The notes under the pieces are model-generated. The model was not told where the DNA came from. It worked only from the letters and a program-made list of their open reading frames with translations, and searched no databases. A stretch of DNA of 64,000 bases from Actinoallomurus iriomotensis (lineage in GTDB: Bacteria; Actinomycetota; Actinomycetes; Streptosporangiales; Streptosporangiaceae), in assembly GCF_030269445.1 (NCBI RefSeq), contig NZ_BSTJ01000001.1, positions 955,898-1,019,897 of the forward strand. Direction: 5' to 3'. Position numbers and translations under genes: made by a program. Position 1 is the stretch's first letter. Each line of letters begins with the position of its first letter. Below are positions 34,559 to 43,073 of this stretch, one piece after another.

Positions 34559-35610
34559 AACGCACGGTCACCCATCTCGCCGACGGACGCGAACTCATCT
34601 ACTTCGACCGGCACGACGACGCCGACCGGTCCGCCGTCGACACCCGTACGCTGCCGCCGCCTCCGCGGGCGTCCGAGCTGCGCCGCGACCGGCTGCTCGG
34701 CGAGTGGGTGACCATCGCCGCGCACCGCCAGGACCGCACCTACCTGCCGCCGAGCGACCAGTGCCCGCTCTGCCCCTCCACGCCCGGCCGGCCCACCGAG
34801 ATCCCGGCCGCCGACTACGAGGTGGCGGTCTTCGAGAACCGGTTCCCGTCCTACTCCGGCCGCGTGCCCGAGCAGCTCGACGGCGTCGTCCCGGGACTGG
34901 GCCGCTGCGAGGTGGTGTGCTTCTCCCCCGACCACGACGCGTCGTTCGCGACGCTCGACCTGGCCCAGGTCGGCACGGTCATGGAGGCGTGGGCCGACCG
35001 TACGGCCGAGCTGTCCACGCTGCCCGGTGTCGGGCAGGTCTTCTGCTTCGAGAACCGCGGCGCGGAGATCGGCGTCACGCTCGCCCACCCGCACGGGCAG
35101 ATCTACGCCTATCCCTTCGTGACGCCGCGGACCGAGCGGATGCTCCAGGTCGCCCGCGCCCACCGGGACGAGACCGGCGGCGACCTGTTCGCCGACGCGC
35201 TCGCGGCCGAGCGCGCCGCCGAGGTACGCGTGGTCGCCACGAACGACCTGTGGACGGCGTTCGTGCCGGAGGCGGCCCGCTGGCCGTTCGAGGTGCACGT
35301 GTTCCCCCACCGGAAGGTGCCGGACCTGAGCGCCCTGTCGGCGGAGGAGCGCGCCGCGTTCGCCCCGCTGTACGTGGACGTGCTGCAGCGGCTGGACCGC
35401 CTGTTCGGCGTGCCGATGCCGTACGTCTCCGCGTGGCACCAGGCACCGGTCGCGGTCGACCGTGACCTCGCGTACCTGCACCTGCAGCTGTTCAGCAGCC
35501 GTCGCGCGGCGAACAAGCTGAAGTACCTCGCCGGGTCGGAGGCCGCCATGGGCGCCTTCGTGAACGACGTCTACCCCGAGGACGCCGCCCGGCGCCTGCG
35601 CGAGGCCTAA
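34555..35610 (+). CDS. galT: galactose-1-phosphate uridylyltransferase
   Basis: A 351-residue GalT. Zinc-type Cys residues appear in QCPLCPS near residue 72, and the catalytic His motif is LAHPHGQIYAYP (HPH, nucleophilic second His). The C-terminal domain has WPFEVHVFPHRKV and YLHLQLFSSRR. It exchanges UMP between UDP-glucose and galactose-1-phosphate in the Leloir pathway. The start is GTG at 34555, overlapping the deoR stop as GTGA, so the two are co-translated. galK and galE are not in the window. Confidence 0.95.
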   Translation: MKRTVTHLADGRELIYFDRHDDADRSAVDTRTLPPPPRASELRRDRLLGEWVTIAAHRQDRTYLPPSDQCPLCPSTPGRPTEIPAADYEVAVFENRFPSYSGRVPEQLDGVVPGLGRCEVVCFSPDHDASFATLDLAQVGTVMEAWADRTAELSTLPGVGQVFCFENRGAEIGVTLAHPHGQIYAYPFVTPRTERMLQVARAHRDETGGDLFADALAAERAAEVRVVATNDLWTAFVPEAARWPFEVHVFPHRKVPDLSALSAEERAAFAPLYVDVLQRLDRLFGVPMPYVSAWHQAPVAVDRDLAYLHLQLFSSRRAANKLKYLAGSEAAMGAFVNDVYPEDAARRLREA

Positions 35611-35616
35611 TGGATC

Positions 35617-35640
35617 CGCCGGGCGCCGCGGCGCCCGGCG
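35617..35640 (+). terminator. 24-bp perfect palindrome after galT
   Basis: The 24 bases from 35617 to 35640 equal their own reverse complement (12-base half CGCCGGGCGCCG). It begins 7 bases after the galT stop and probably marks the end of the deoR-galT transcript; no T-run follows. Confidence 0.6.
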
Positions 35641-35737
35641 CGGTCCGCCAGGGCGACGGCGAAGTCCAGTAGCGCGCGCCTTAGCGGAGCGGCACTCATC
35701 CCCGTACGGTATCGGTATCTCCTGCACTTGCATCTGG

Positions 35738-35779
35738 TTTAAGTTTCAACTAAGCTCCCGCACATTGTTGAAGGTTCAA
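35738..35779. promoter_or_regulatory. two related operator boxes upstream of the YceI gene
   Basis: TTTAAGTTTCAA (35738-35749) and TTGAAGGTTCAA (35768-35779) match at 10 of 12 positions and lie exactly 30 bp apart. The second is a perfect inverted repeat TTGAA-GG-TTCAA. The pattern suggests a MarR- or similar dimeric regulator binding one face of the helix; the regulator is not next to the gene. Confidence 0.65.
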
Positions 35780-35794
35780 GCAATGGAGGCTTCC

Positions 35795-36343
35795 ATGTCC
35801 GCCCTCGCCAGTGAGCTCGGGATCACGCCCGGCACGTACAACATCGACCCCGCGCACAGCGAGGTCACCTTCGTGATCCGGCACCTGATGAGCAAGGTCC
35901 GCGGCTCCTTCACGGAGTTCTCCGGTTCGTTCGAGATCGCCGAGAACGTCCTCGAGTCCTCGACCTCCGTCGAGATCCAGATCAAGTCGATCGACACCCG
36001 CAACGCCGACCGCGACAACCACATCCGGTCCGCCGAGATCCTCGACCTGGACAACCACCCGGCCATCCGGTTCGTCAGCACGGGCGTCCGCGAGAACGGC
36101 GACAAGTACTTCCTGGACGGCGACCTGACGATCCGCGACGTCACCCGTCCGGTCACCCTCGACCTGGAGTTCAACGGCTCCGGCCAGGACCCCTGGGGCG
36201 GCACGCGCGTCGGCTTCAGCGCCTCGACCTCGATCAGCCGCAAGGAGTACGGCATCGAGTTCAACATCCCGCTCGGCGGCGACAAGGCGCTCCTGGGCGA
36301 CAACGTCGACATCCAGCTCGAGGTCCAGGCCACGCACGCCTGA
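35795..36343 (+). CDS. YceI-family lipocalin-like protein
   Basis: A 182-residue YceI protein without a signal peptide, so cytoplasmic. The conserved start GTYNIDPAHSEVTFVIRHLMSKVRG (in part GTYNIDPAHSEVTF), DTRNADRDNHIRSAEILD, FLDGDLTIRDVTRPV and a final strand FNIPLGGDKALLGDNV are typical. These beta-barrels bind isoprenoids or other hydrophobic ligands. ATG at 35795 is preferred over starts at 35765 and 35783 because GGAGG lies five bases upstream. Two operator boxes upstream imply inducible expression. A terminator hairpin follows. Confidence 0.94.
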   Translation: MSALASELGITPGTYNIDPAHSEVTFVIRHLMSKVRGSFTEFSGSFEIAENVLESSTSVEIQIKSIDTRNADRDNHIRSAEILDLDNHPAIRFVSTGVRENGDKYFLDGDLTIRDVTRPVTLDLEFNGSGQDPWGGTRVGFSASTSISRKEYGIEFNIPLGGDKALLGDNVDIQLEVQATHA

Positions 36344-36366
36344 GGCCCCTGCCTGCACCGCGTGAC

Positions 36367-36393
36367 GAAGAGCACCCCGGCCGGGTGCTCTTC
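36367..36393 (+). terminator. intrinsic terminator after the YceI gene
   Basis: Perfect arms GAAGAGCACCC (36367-36377) and GGGTGCTCTTC (36383-36393) with a 5-base loop lie 24 bases past the YceI stop. Confidence 0.75.
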
Positions 36394-36490
36394 TCCGTGT
36401 TGGCGAAGCCGACATTCGGGGTATCGCGGAACAGCAAAGGGGAGATCGGCGTTGATCCATACGGGATCCGACGTGAGAGCGAGGTGGCCC

Positions 36491-37447
36491 ATGGCGGCGA
36501 CCACGAACAGCGGCAGGCGTATCAGGCGGCCAGGACGTGCCGCCGATGGCGACCTGCTCGGCGCCTACCTGGATGAGATCGCCGCGACACCACTGCTCAC
36601 GGCCGAACAGGAGATCGAGCTCGCCCTGGCCATGGAGGCCGGGCTGCTGGCGCACAACCATCTCGACGGCGGCACCCGTCCCGACGGCGCCACCGTCGAG
36701 GAGCTGGAGGAGGTCGCCGCGCGCGGCGACGCGGCCAAGGATCGGTTCATCCTGGCCAACCTCCGCCTGGTCGTCTCGGTCGCGCGCCGCTACCCCACCG
36801 ACGGCATGAGCCTGCTGGACCTGATCCAGGAGGGCACGATCGGCCTGATCCGGGCGGTCGAGGGATTCGATCCGCGCCGTGGTTTCAAGTTCTCCACCTA
36901 CGCCACCTGGTGGATCCGGCAGGCGATCGGCCGCGCCCTGGCCAACTCGTCCCGATCCGTACGCCTGCCCGGCGCGGTGCACACTGACGTCAACCGGCTG
37001 CGCAAGGCCCGCCGCGAGCTGGTCCTGCTCACCGGCTCCGAGCCCACCGACGAGGAGTTGGCCGCGGAGCTGGACCTGCCGGTCGAGCGAATCGGCGAGC
37101 TGGACCGCTGGGACCGTACGCCCGCGAGCCTGGACGCCGTGGTCGGCGAGGACGAGGAGACCTCGCTGGGCGACCTGCTGGCCGACGAGGACGCGCCCTC
37201 GCCCGAGGACGAGGCGATGGCCGGCGCCCAGCTCGAGATCATCGACGGCATGCTCGACCGGCTGGAGCCGCGCGAGGCGGTGGTCCTGCGGGCGCGTTAC
37301 GGCCTGGAGGACGGCACCGAGCACAGCCGCCGGGAGATCGCGATGCGTCTGGGCGTGTCCGCGGAGCGGGTGCGGCAGATGGAGCTGGCGGCGCTGCGGC
37401 GGATGCGGGAGATGGCGCAGCGGCTGGACGCGCCGCTCGCCGCCTGA
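36491..37447 (+). CDS. RNA polymerase sigma-70 factor, group 2 (HrdB/SigB-like)
   Basis: A 318-residue sigma factor lacking the long N-terminal region 1.1 of the housekeeping factor. Region 1.2 is DLLGAYLDEIAATPLLTAEQEIELA; region 2 has LANLRLVVSVARRY, DLIQEGTIGLIRAVEGFDPRRG and KFSTYATWWIRQAI; region 3 is RKARRELVLLTGSEPTDEEL; region 4 has LEPREAVVLRARYGLEDG and the recognition HTH SRREIAMRLGVSAERVRQME. The alternative-factor length and intact region 2.4/4.2 suggest recognition of standard-type promoters under specific conditions. ATG at 36491 has GAGGTGG seven bases upstream. It stands alone. Confidence 0.94.
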   Translation: MAATTNSGRRIRRPGRAADGDLLGAYLDEIAATPLLTAEQEIELALAMEAGLLAHNHLDGGTRPDGATVEELEEVAARGDAAKDRFILANLRLVVSVARRYPTDGMSLLDLIQEGTIGLIRAVEGFDPRRGFKFSTYATWWIRQAIGRALANSSRSVRLPGAVHTDVNRLRKARRELVLLTGSEPTDEELAAELDLPVERIGELDRWDRTPASLDAVVGEDEETSLGDLLADEDAPSPEDEAMAGAQLEIIDGMLDRLEPREAVVLRARYGLEDGTEHSRREIAMRLGVSAERVRQMELAALRRMREMAQRLDAPLAA

Positions 37448-37475
37448 GGGCCGCCCGCACGGCACATCGGGGGCC

Positions 37476-37856
37476 TCACGCGCCGAACCACCGCAGAAAG
37501 TCCTCGTGGCCGAACATCCGGGCCGTTTCCACGGCCGAGGGGGTGCCGGCCTGAGGGTCGGCGCCCGCGTCGAGCAGGGCGCGTACGACGTCGGCCTCTT
37601 TCTTGAACACCGCGCCGGCCAGCGGTGTCTGGCCGCGGTCGTTGGCCCGCACCGGGTCGGCGCCGCGTTCGAGCAGCGCCCGTACGGTGTCGGCGTGCCC
37701 GTGGTAGGCGGCCAGCATCAGCAGGGTGTCCCCCGCGTCGTTGCCGAGATCGGCCGGCACGCCCGCGTCGATGTACGCGGCGAGCGTCTCGGTGCGGCCT
37801 TCGCGGGCGAGGCCGAAAAGCCTGGTCGCGAACTCCACCAGCTCAGGATCGTCCAT
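37476..37856 (-). CDS. small ankyrin-repeat protein
   Basis: A 126-residue protein with three ankyrin repeats: GDTLLMLAAYHGHADTVRALLERGADP, GQTPLAGAVFKKEADVVRALLDAGADP and the incomplete end TPSAVETARMFGHEDFLRWFG. The first helical turn (LFGLAREGRTETLAAYIDAG) makes a partial repeat. It is a cytoplasmic protein-binding scaffold; no partner is known. ATG at 37856 is used; an ATG four codons upstream (37868) is equally open and neither has a strong ribosome binding site. It converges on the sigma factor gene 28 bp away. Confidence 0.85.
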   Translation of the reverse strand: MDDPELVEFATRLFGLAREGRTETLAAYIDAGVPADLGNDAGDTLLMLAAYHGHADTVRALLERGADPVRANDRGQTPLAGAVFKKEADVVRALLDAGADPQAGTPSAVETARMFGHEDFLRWFGA

Positions 37857-38012
37857 CGGTTCCAGCATGCCACGGAGACACGGAGAGACGCCGAGGAGTG
37901 CGGGAGACGAGTGCGCACTCCTCGGCGAGGTGCCTCCTGACGGTTGGGTGCTCCCCTAGGCGTTCACCTCCTCAGCCCCATTTCGGGCTTCTCGGCGCCT
38001 TCCGGCGCGGCC

Positions 38013-38648
38013 TCAGGCGACTCCGACGGTCAGGCCGGCGACCGTCGCGTCGAGGGAACTGGTCGTGATCGGCATGAGCACCGGCTCGGTGACATGGAAC
38101 CGCTCCATGCCGCGCTTGGTCAGATGCATCCGCAGGTCGAGCCAGCCGTCCTCGGTCCGGCAGCCACCCTCGTCGGGGAAGTGCAGGTGCCCGGCCGACA
38201 CGCGGGCGCCCGGGACGTGCACCGGCAGCAGGATCTGGGCGCGCGGTGCCAGGGCCCGGCACGAGCCGTGCACCGGCGAGGCGCTCGCCGCGACCCGCGC
38301 GTGGTCGGCGGACGAGGGCGCGATGCGTCCGAGCAGCGCTCCGTCCGGGGCACCGGCGATGTCGCCGAGCATGGCGTGCGAGGGCGCGCAGCCGAGGATG
38401 CCCGGGTGGCCCGCGGGCGAGAAGCATCCGTCCAGGCGGCCGATGCCCAGGACCTCGACCATGAGGAGGTCGCCCGGCTCGGCGCCGACGACCCCGATCG
38501 GCCCGCACAGGACCTCATCGCCCTGGCAGTTCAGCCGGATCGAGCCTCCGGCGATCACCTCGGCGACGGGCGGGATGTCGGGATGCCAGCGGTTGTGACC
38601 GGGAATGTACTGCACCGTCCGGAGCGGCGCGGCGGGCGTGAACAGCAA
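38013..38648 (-). CDS. shortened acetamidase/formamidase (FmdA)-like protein
   Basis: A 211-residue protein that begins LFTPAAPLRTVQYIPGHNRWHPDIPPV and continues IRLNCQGDEVL, GAEPGDLLMVEVLGIG, PGILGCAPS, then ILLPVHVPGARVSAGHLHFPDEGG, all recognisable blocks of acetamidase/formamidase enzymes (shown in pieces). Family members are normally about 300-400 residues; here the central blocks and the C-terminal helical region are missing, although the frame is open throughout. It may be a compact relative or a decayed gene. TTG at 38648 has AGAAGGGA about eight bases upstream; TTG at 38699 is the longer alternative. Enzyme activity is doubtful. Confidence 0.6.
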   Translation of the reverse strand: MLFTPAAPLRTVQYIPGHNRWHPDIPPVAEVIAGGSIRLNCQGDEVLCGPIGVVGAEPGDLLMVEVLGIGRLDGCFSPAGHPGILGCAPSHAMLGDIAGAPDGALLGRIAPSSADHARVAASASPVHGSCRALAPRAQILLPVHVPGARVSAGHLHFPDEGGCRTEDGWLDLRMHLTKRGMERFHVTEPVLMPITTSSLDATVAGLTVGVA

Positions 38649-38799
38649 GTGCCGGTCCCTTCTCTCGTCAGCGGACCTTCCGCGGATCTGATGGGTCAAT
38701 CCTGCACGTCAGGCTGTTTCGGCTCGGTTTCGCGGCTTTTACCGGCCCGTCAATTGCGTTTCACCGGAACCGGGCGCGGCCGGTCCGCGTCGAAGTCCC

Positions 38800-40626
38800 A
38801 TGGGCTCCGATTCGCGTTCGGGCGCCCGGCCGATCCTCGCGGTCGCGGTCGCCGGATTGATCATCGCTGGCTGCGGCGCGGGCGGCGCCGCCACCCACGT
38901 ACGACCGGGTTCGTCGATTCGCCTGGTCGCCTACGACGACTGCGGCGAGCTCCTCGGCGGCCTCCGCAAGGCCACCGCGGCGCATGTCGGCCCCTACGGC
39001 CTGGGGGGCGACCCCGTGATGCGGCCGCTCGCCGGCGGGCGCGTCCCGGGAGACATGAAGGCCGGGCAGCAGACCGCGACACCGCACTCCGACACGAACG
39101 TGCAGGAGCCGGGCGTCGACGAGCCCGACCAGGTCAAGACCGACGGCCGCCGGATCGTGACGGTGGCGCGCGGGCGGCTGATCGTGGTCGACACGGCGTC
39201 GCGCAGGCGGACCGGCTCGCTCGACCTGCGGGCGGGCGGCGCCTGGTCCGCCGGTGAGCTGATGCTGTACGGCGACCGGGCCCTCGTCGTGCTGCACCCG
39301 GCGATCACCTTCGCACGCGAGGGCATCGTCGACGTGCCGGGGACCGCTCCCGGCGGATCGGGCCCCCGGCTGGTCCTGGTCGATCTGCGCGGCACGCCAC
39401 GGGTGGTGAGCTCGATGCAGGTCGACGGCTCCTACGTTGACGCCCGCCGTACCGGGCCGACGGCGCGGATCGTCGTACGGTCGGCGCCCAGGATCGCCTT
39501 CCCTCAGCGGCACGGCGGCACCGACGCCGAGGCCACCGCGGCGAACCGCAGGGCCGTGCGGAGCGCGCCTCTGGACGCCTGGCTGCCGCGCTACAGCGTC
39601 ACGCGAGGCGGCCGCACCACGGCCGATAAGGTGCCGTGCGACCAGGTCGGCCACCCGGCGTCCTACACCGGGCTGTCGATGGTGTCGGTACTGTCGGTGG
39701 ACCTGTCCGGCGACATGGCCGACGCCTCCCCCGTCGCCGTCGTGGCCGGCGGCGAGACGGTGTACGGATCGAGCACCGGCCTGTACGTCACCGACCGCCC
39801 GTCCGGCGCGGCGGACCGGACCGACATCTACCGGTTCGACGCGGGGAGCTCGGGCCCGCCCCGCTTCGCGGCCTCCGGCTCGGTGCCCGGCACCCCGGTC
39901 GGCCGGTACGCCCTGTCCGAGTACGCCGGGAACCTGCGGGTCGCCACGACCTCCGGAGGCACCGTGACGTCCCCGGGCACGTCGCAGAGCGCCGTGTACG
40001 TCCTGGCGCGGCACGGCACACGCTTGGAGCAGGTGGGCGAGGCCGGCGGGCTCGGTCGCGGTGAGCGGCTCTACGCCGTGCGCTTCGCCGGCCCGGCCGG
40101 GTACGTCGCCACCTTCCGCCAGACCGACCCGCTGTACGTCCTTGACCTGCGCGACCCCGCCCGGCCCCGCGTCACCGGCGAGTTGAAGATCAGCGGCTAC
40201 TCGGCCTACCTGCACCCGGCCGGCGACGGGCGGCTCATCGGCGTCGGGCAGCAGGCCGACGCGGACGGGCACGTCAAGGGCGCGCAGGTGTCGCTGTTCG
40301 ACGTGAGCGACCCGGCCGCGCCGCGGAGGCTGAGCGGGTACACGCTGCCGTCCTCATGGTCGACGGTCGAGGGCGACCCGCGCGCGTTCCTCTACTGGCC
40401 GGCCACCGGCCTGACGGTCGTCCCGATGGGCGGCCGGGACGGCGCCCTCGTGCTGTCGGCCGGTGCGTCGAGCGTGCGGCGTCTGGGCGGAGTACGGCCA
40501 CCGGACGCGGCGGGGCCGGTCCAGCGGGCGCTGCTGGTCGGCGGCACGCTGTGGACGCTGTCGGCGTCCGGCCTCCAGGCGAACGACGCGACGACGCTCG
40601 CCAAGACGGCCTGGCTGCCGTTCTAG
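38800..40626 (+). CDS. beta-propeller domain lipoprotein
   Basis: A 608-residue secreted protein. Residues 1-26 form a lipoprotein signal ending in IIAGC. The conserved motif NVQEPGVDEPDQVKTDG, followed by IVTVARGRLIVVDT, marks the bacterial beta-propeller family PF09826. Later blades contain LVLVDLRGTPRVVSSM, TDIYRFDAGSSGPPRF, LYVLDLRDPARPRVTGELKISGYSAYLHP and VSLFDVSDPAAPRRL (given in part). Function is unknown; such propellers often bind ligands at the cell surface. It converges on ddl with only three bases between the stop codons. Confidence 0.9.
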   Translation: MGSDSRSGARPILAVAVAGLIIAGCGAGGAATHVRPGSSIRLVAYDDCGELLGGLRKATAAHVGPYGLGGDPVMRPLAGGRVPGDMKAGQQTATPHSDTNVQEPGVDEPDQVKTDGRRIVTVARGRLIVVDTASRRRTGSLDLRAGGAWSAGELMLYGDRALVVLHPAITFAREGIVDVPGTAPGGSGPRLVLVDLRGTPRVVSSMQVDGSYVDARRTGPTARIVVRSAPRIAFPQRHGGTDAEATAANRRAVRSAPLDAWLPRYSVTRGGRTTADKVPCDQVGHPASYTGLSMVSVLSVDLSGDMADASPVAVVAGGETVYGSSTGLYVTDRPSGAADRTDIYRFDAGSSGPPRFAASGSVPGTPVGRYALSEYAGNLRVATTSGGTVTSPGTSQSAVYVLARHGTRLEQVGEAGGLGRGERLYAVRFAGPAGYVATFRQTDPLYVLDLRDPARPRVTGELKISGYSAYLHPAGDGRLIGVGQQADADGHVKGAQVSLFDVSDPAAPRRLSGYTLPSSWSTVEGDPRAFLYWPATGLTVVPMGGRDGALVLSAGASSVRRLGGVRPPDAAGPVQRALLVGGTLWTLSASGLQANDATTLAKTAWLPF

Positions 40627-40629
40627 GGC

Positions 40630-41727
40630 CTAACGCAGGCCGATGGGGCGCCGCATCGCGGTGCGGATCCAGCGGTCCACGAGTGCCGGGTAGTCCAGGC
40701 CGGTCGCCGCCCACATCTTGGGGAACGCCGACGCGGGCGTGCATCCGGGCATCGTGTTGATCTCGTTGACGATGACCCGGCCGTCGGGCGTGTAGAAGAA
40801 GTCGACCCGGGCGAGGCCCTCGCAGCCGACCGCCTCGAAGGCCTGCACCGACAGCCTCCGGACCTCGTCGACGACGGTGGCCGGCAGATCCGGCGGGATG
40901 TCGAGCCGCAGCCCCTCGTCGAGGTACTTGGCCTCGAAGTCGTAGTAGTCGTGGCCGTCGCCGACGTGCACCTCGGCGGGAAGGCTCGCCTCCGGCGGGC
41001 CGTCGTCCAGTCCCTCGAGGACGCCGCACTCGATCTCGCGGCCCTCGACCGCCGCCTCGACGATCACCTTGGGATCGTGCTCGCGCGCCGCCTCAACCGC
41101 GGCCTCCAGCTCCGGTTCGGCGTCGACGCGGGAGATGCCCATGCTCGACCCGGCGCGCGCGGGCTTGACGAACACCGGCCAGCCGAGCTCCTTCACGTCG
41201 TCCACCACACGCTTGCGCTCGCGCCGCCAGCGGCGGTCGCCGACGACCACGTACGGGCCGACGGGCAGTCCGGCGTCCCGCAGGATGACCTTCATGAAGG
41301 CCTTGTCCATGCTGGCGGCGCTGGCGAACACCCCGGCGCCGACGTAGCGGACCCCGGCGAGTTCGAGCAGGCCCTGGATCGTGCCGTCCTCGCCGTACGG
41401 GCCGTGCAGGAGGGGCAGCACCACGTCCACCTCGCCCAGCGCGCGCGGCACCTCGCCCGGCTCCACGACCATCAGGCCGCCGCCCGGCCGGTCGAACGGG
41501 AGGGCGAGCGGCGCGCCGTCGGCCGCCACCTCGGGCAGGCGTCCGCCCTCGACCGCGAGCCGCTGCCCGGAGGCGAGCACCCAGCTGCCGTCGCGGGCGA
41601 TGCCCACCGGGACGACCTCGTAGCGGTCCGGGTCGATCGCCGCGATGATGCTGCCCGCGGTGAGACAGGAGATCGCATGTTCCGAGCTGCGTCCGCCGAA
41701 AACGACGGCGACACGGATCCTGCTCAT
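40630..41727 (-). CDS. ddl: D-alanine--D-alanine ligase
   Basis: A 365-residue ATP-grasp ligase that makes the D-Ala-D-Ala dipeptide for peptidoglycan. The signature VFGGRSSEHAISCL opens the protein; the ATP-grasp region has LHGPYGEDGTIQGLLEL, FVKPARAGSSMGISRV and the metal-binding FFYTPDGRVIVNEINTMPG (split here) near the C-terminus. ATG at 41727 is preceded by GGTGGAGGC, preferred over the in-frame start ten codons upstream. In the conserved order it normally lies close to DUF3515 and thiL; here 16 kb of accessory genes separate them. Confidence 0.97.
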   Translation of the reverse strand: MSRIRVAVVFGGRSSEHAISCLTAGSIIAAIDPDRYEVVPVGIARDGSWVLASGQRLAVEGGRLPEVAADGAPLALPFDRPGGGLMVVEPGEVPRALGEVDVVLPLLHGPYGEDGTIQGLLELAGVRYVGAGVFASAASMDKAFMKVILRDAGLPVGPYVVVGDRRWRRERKRVVDDVKELGWPVFVKPARAGSSMGISRVDAEPELEAAVEAAREHDPKVIVEAAVEGREIECGVLEGLDDGPPEASLPAEVHVGDGHDYYDFEAKYLDEGLRLDIPPDLPATVVDEVRRLSVQAFEAVGCEGLARVDFFYTPDGRVIVNEINTMPGCTPASAFPKMWAATGLDYPALVDRWIRTAMRRPIGLR

Positions 41728-41820
41728 GCCTCCACCCCTTCTCACCTGCGTCAACACTCGCGGGCCTCGACCCTACACGGCCTTTTTCCCTGGCCGGTGG
41801 CGCGAATCGGCCTGACCGGC

Positions 41821-43068
41821 TCAGGAGTTGAATGCCCCGTCGCGCTCCCCGATCCGCCCCAGAGCGGTCAAGGCGTTGTTGACGTCATGGATCAGGTCGT
41901 CGGCGTCCTCGAGGCCGACGGAGAAACGGACGGCCGCCGGGCCGATGCCCGCGGCGGCCAGCGCCTGCTCGTCCAGCTGCCGGTGCGTCGTGGAGGCGAT
42001 GTGCCCGGCCAGCGTGTGGGTGCCGCCCAGCGACGTGGCCACCTTCGCCAGGCGGAGGCCGTCCGCGAGGGCCATGCCGGCCTCGGGGCCGCCGTGCGGC
42101 GTGATCGTCACGATCGCCCCGAACCGCGTGCCCTCCGGCCCGGCGTCGAACAGCCGGACGGCCGTCTCGCGGCCGGGGTGGTCCGGCAGCCCCGGGTAGT
42201 CGACCCGGGCGACCGCGGGGTGCCGGGCGGCGGCGGCCGCCAGCAGCGCGGCGGTGTCGCACTGGCGGCGCACCCGCAGCGGCAGCGTCTCCAGCCCGCG
42301 GCGCAGCAGGAAGGCCTCGTCCGGCGCCAGCGCTCCCCCGGTGTGGAGACGCACCGCGCGGACCGGCCCGAGCACGCCGGGACGGCCGACGACGACACCG
42401 CCGGTGGCGTCGCTGTGCCCGCCGATGTACTTGGTCGCCGAGTGGACGACGAGGTCCGCGCCGTGCTCCAGCGGGCGGCAGACGACCGGTGTCGCGAACG
42501 TCGAGTCGACGACCAGCAGCGCCCCCGCCTCGTGCGCCGCCTCCGCCAGCGCGGGCAGGTCGGCCACGGCCATGGTCGGGTTCGCCAGGGTCTCGGCCCA
42601 CACCAGCCGCGTCTCGGGCCGGATCGCCGCGCGCACCCGCGCCGGGTCGGTCAGGTCGACGAAGTCGGTCGTCACCCCGAACCGCGACAGCAGCTCCGAC
42701 ATCAGCCCGTACGTGCCGCCGTACGCCGCCGCCGGGGCGACGACGTGCGCGCCCGCGTGGGTGTACGCCAGGAGCACCCCGGTGATCGCCGCCATGCCCG
42801 ACGCGAACGCCTCGCCCGTCACGCCGCCGACGCGCGCGCCCTCCAGGGCGGCGACCGCCGCCGCGAACCCGTCGGAGGTCGGGTTGTCGATCCGGCTGTA
42901 GGTGTAGCCCGGCATGCGCTCGCCCAGCACGTCGGCGTACTCCTGCGACGTCGGGAAGGCGTAGGTGGCCGAGCGCCACACGGGCGTGCCGAGCGGCTCC
43001 TGCCGGGGCACGGGGGCCGGCGGGAGGTGGACGGCGCGGGTGTTCTCCCCAAGGGGCTGTTCGCTCAT
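41821..43068 (-). CDS. trans-sulfuration PLP enzyme (cystathionine gamma-synthase/lyase family)
   Basis: A 415-residue fold-type I PLP enzyme. YTYSRIDNPTSDGF, the phosphate-cup GEAFASGMAAITGVL, the cofactor Asp in LLVVDSTFATPVVCRPLEHG, and the Schiff-base Lys in SATKYIGGHSDATGG are all present, followed by a FSVGLEDADDLIHDV end. It acts on cystathionine, O-acyl-homoserine or methionine; which reaction cannot be decided by sequence alone. ATG at 43068 is used; the gpsA stop is 5 bp upstream and its GGAG provides the ribosome binding site, so it is coupled to gpsA. Confidence 0.93.
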   Translation of the reverse strand: MSEQPLGENTRAVHLPPAPVPRQEPLGTPVWRSATYAFPTSQEYADVLGERMPGYTYSRIDNPTSDGFAAAVAALEGARVGGVTGEAFASGMAAITGVLLAYTHAGAHVVAPAAAYGGTYGLMSELLSRFGVTTDFVDLTDPARVRAAIRPETRLVWAETLANPTMAVADLPALAEAAHEAGALLVVDSTFATPVVCRPLEHGADLVVHSATKYIGGHSDATGGVVVGRPGVLGPVRAVRLHTGGALAPDEAFLLRRGLETLPLRVRRQCDTAALLAAAAARHPAVARVDYPGLPDHPGRETAVRLFDAGPEGTRFGAIVTITPHGGPEAGMALADGLRLAKVATSLGGTHTLAGHIASTTHRQLDEQALAAAGIGPAAVRFSVGLEDADDLIHDVNNALTALGRIGERDGAFNS

Positions 43069-43073
43069 GTTCT

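Noticed and set aside
34084-35465. Alternative frames around galT
   Set aside because: GalT with the HPH motif explains the coding potential; others are frame shadows.
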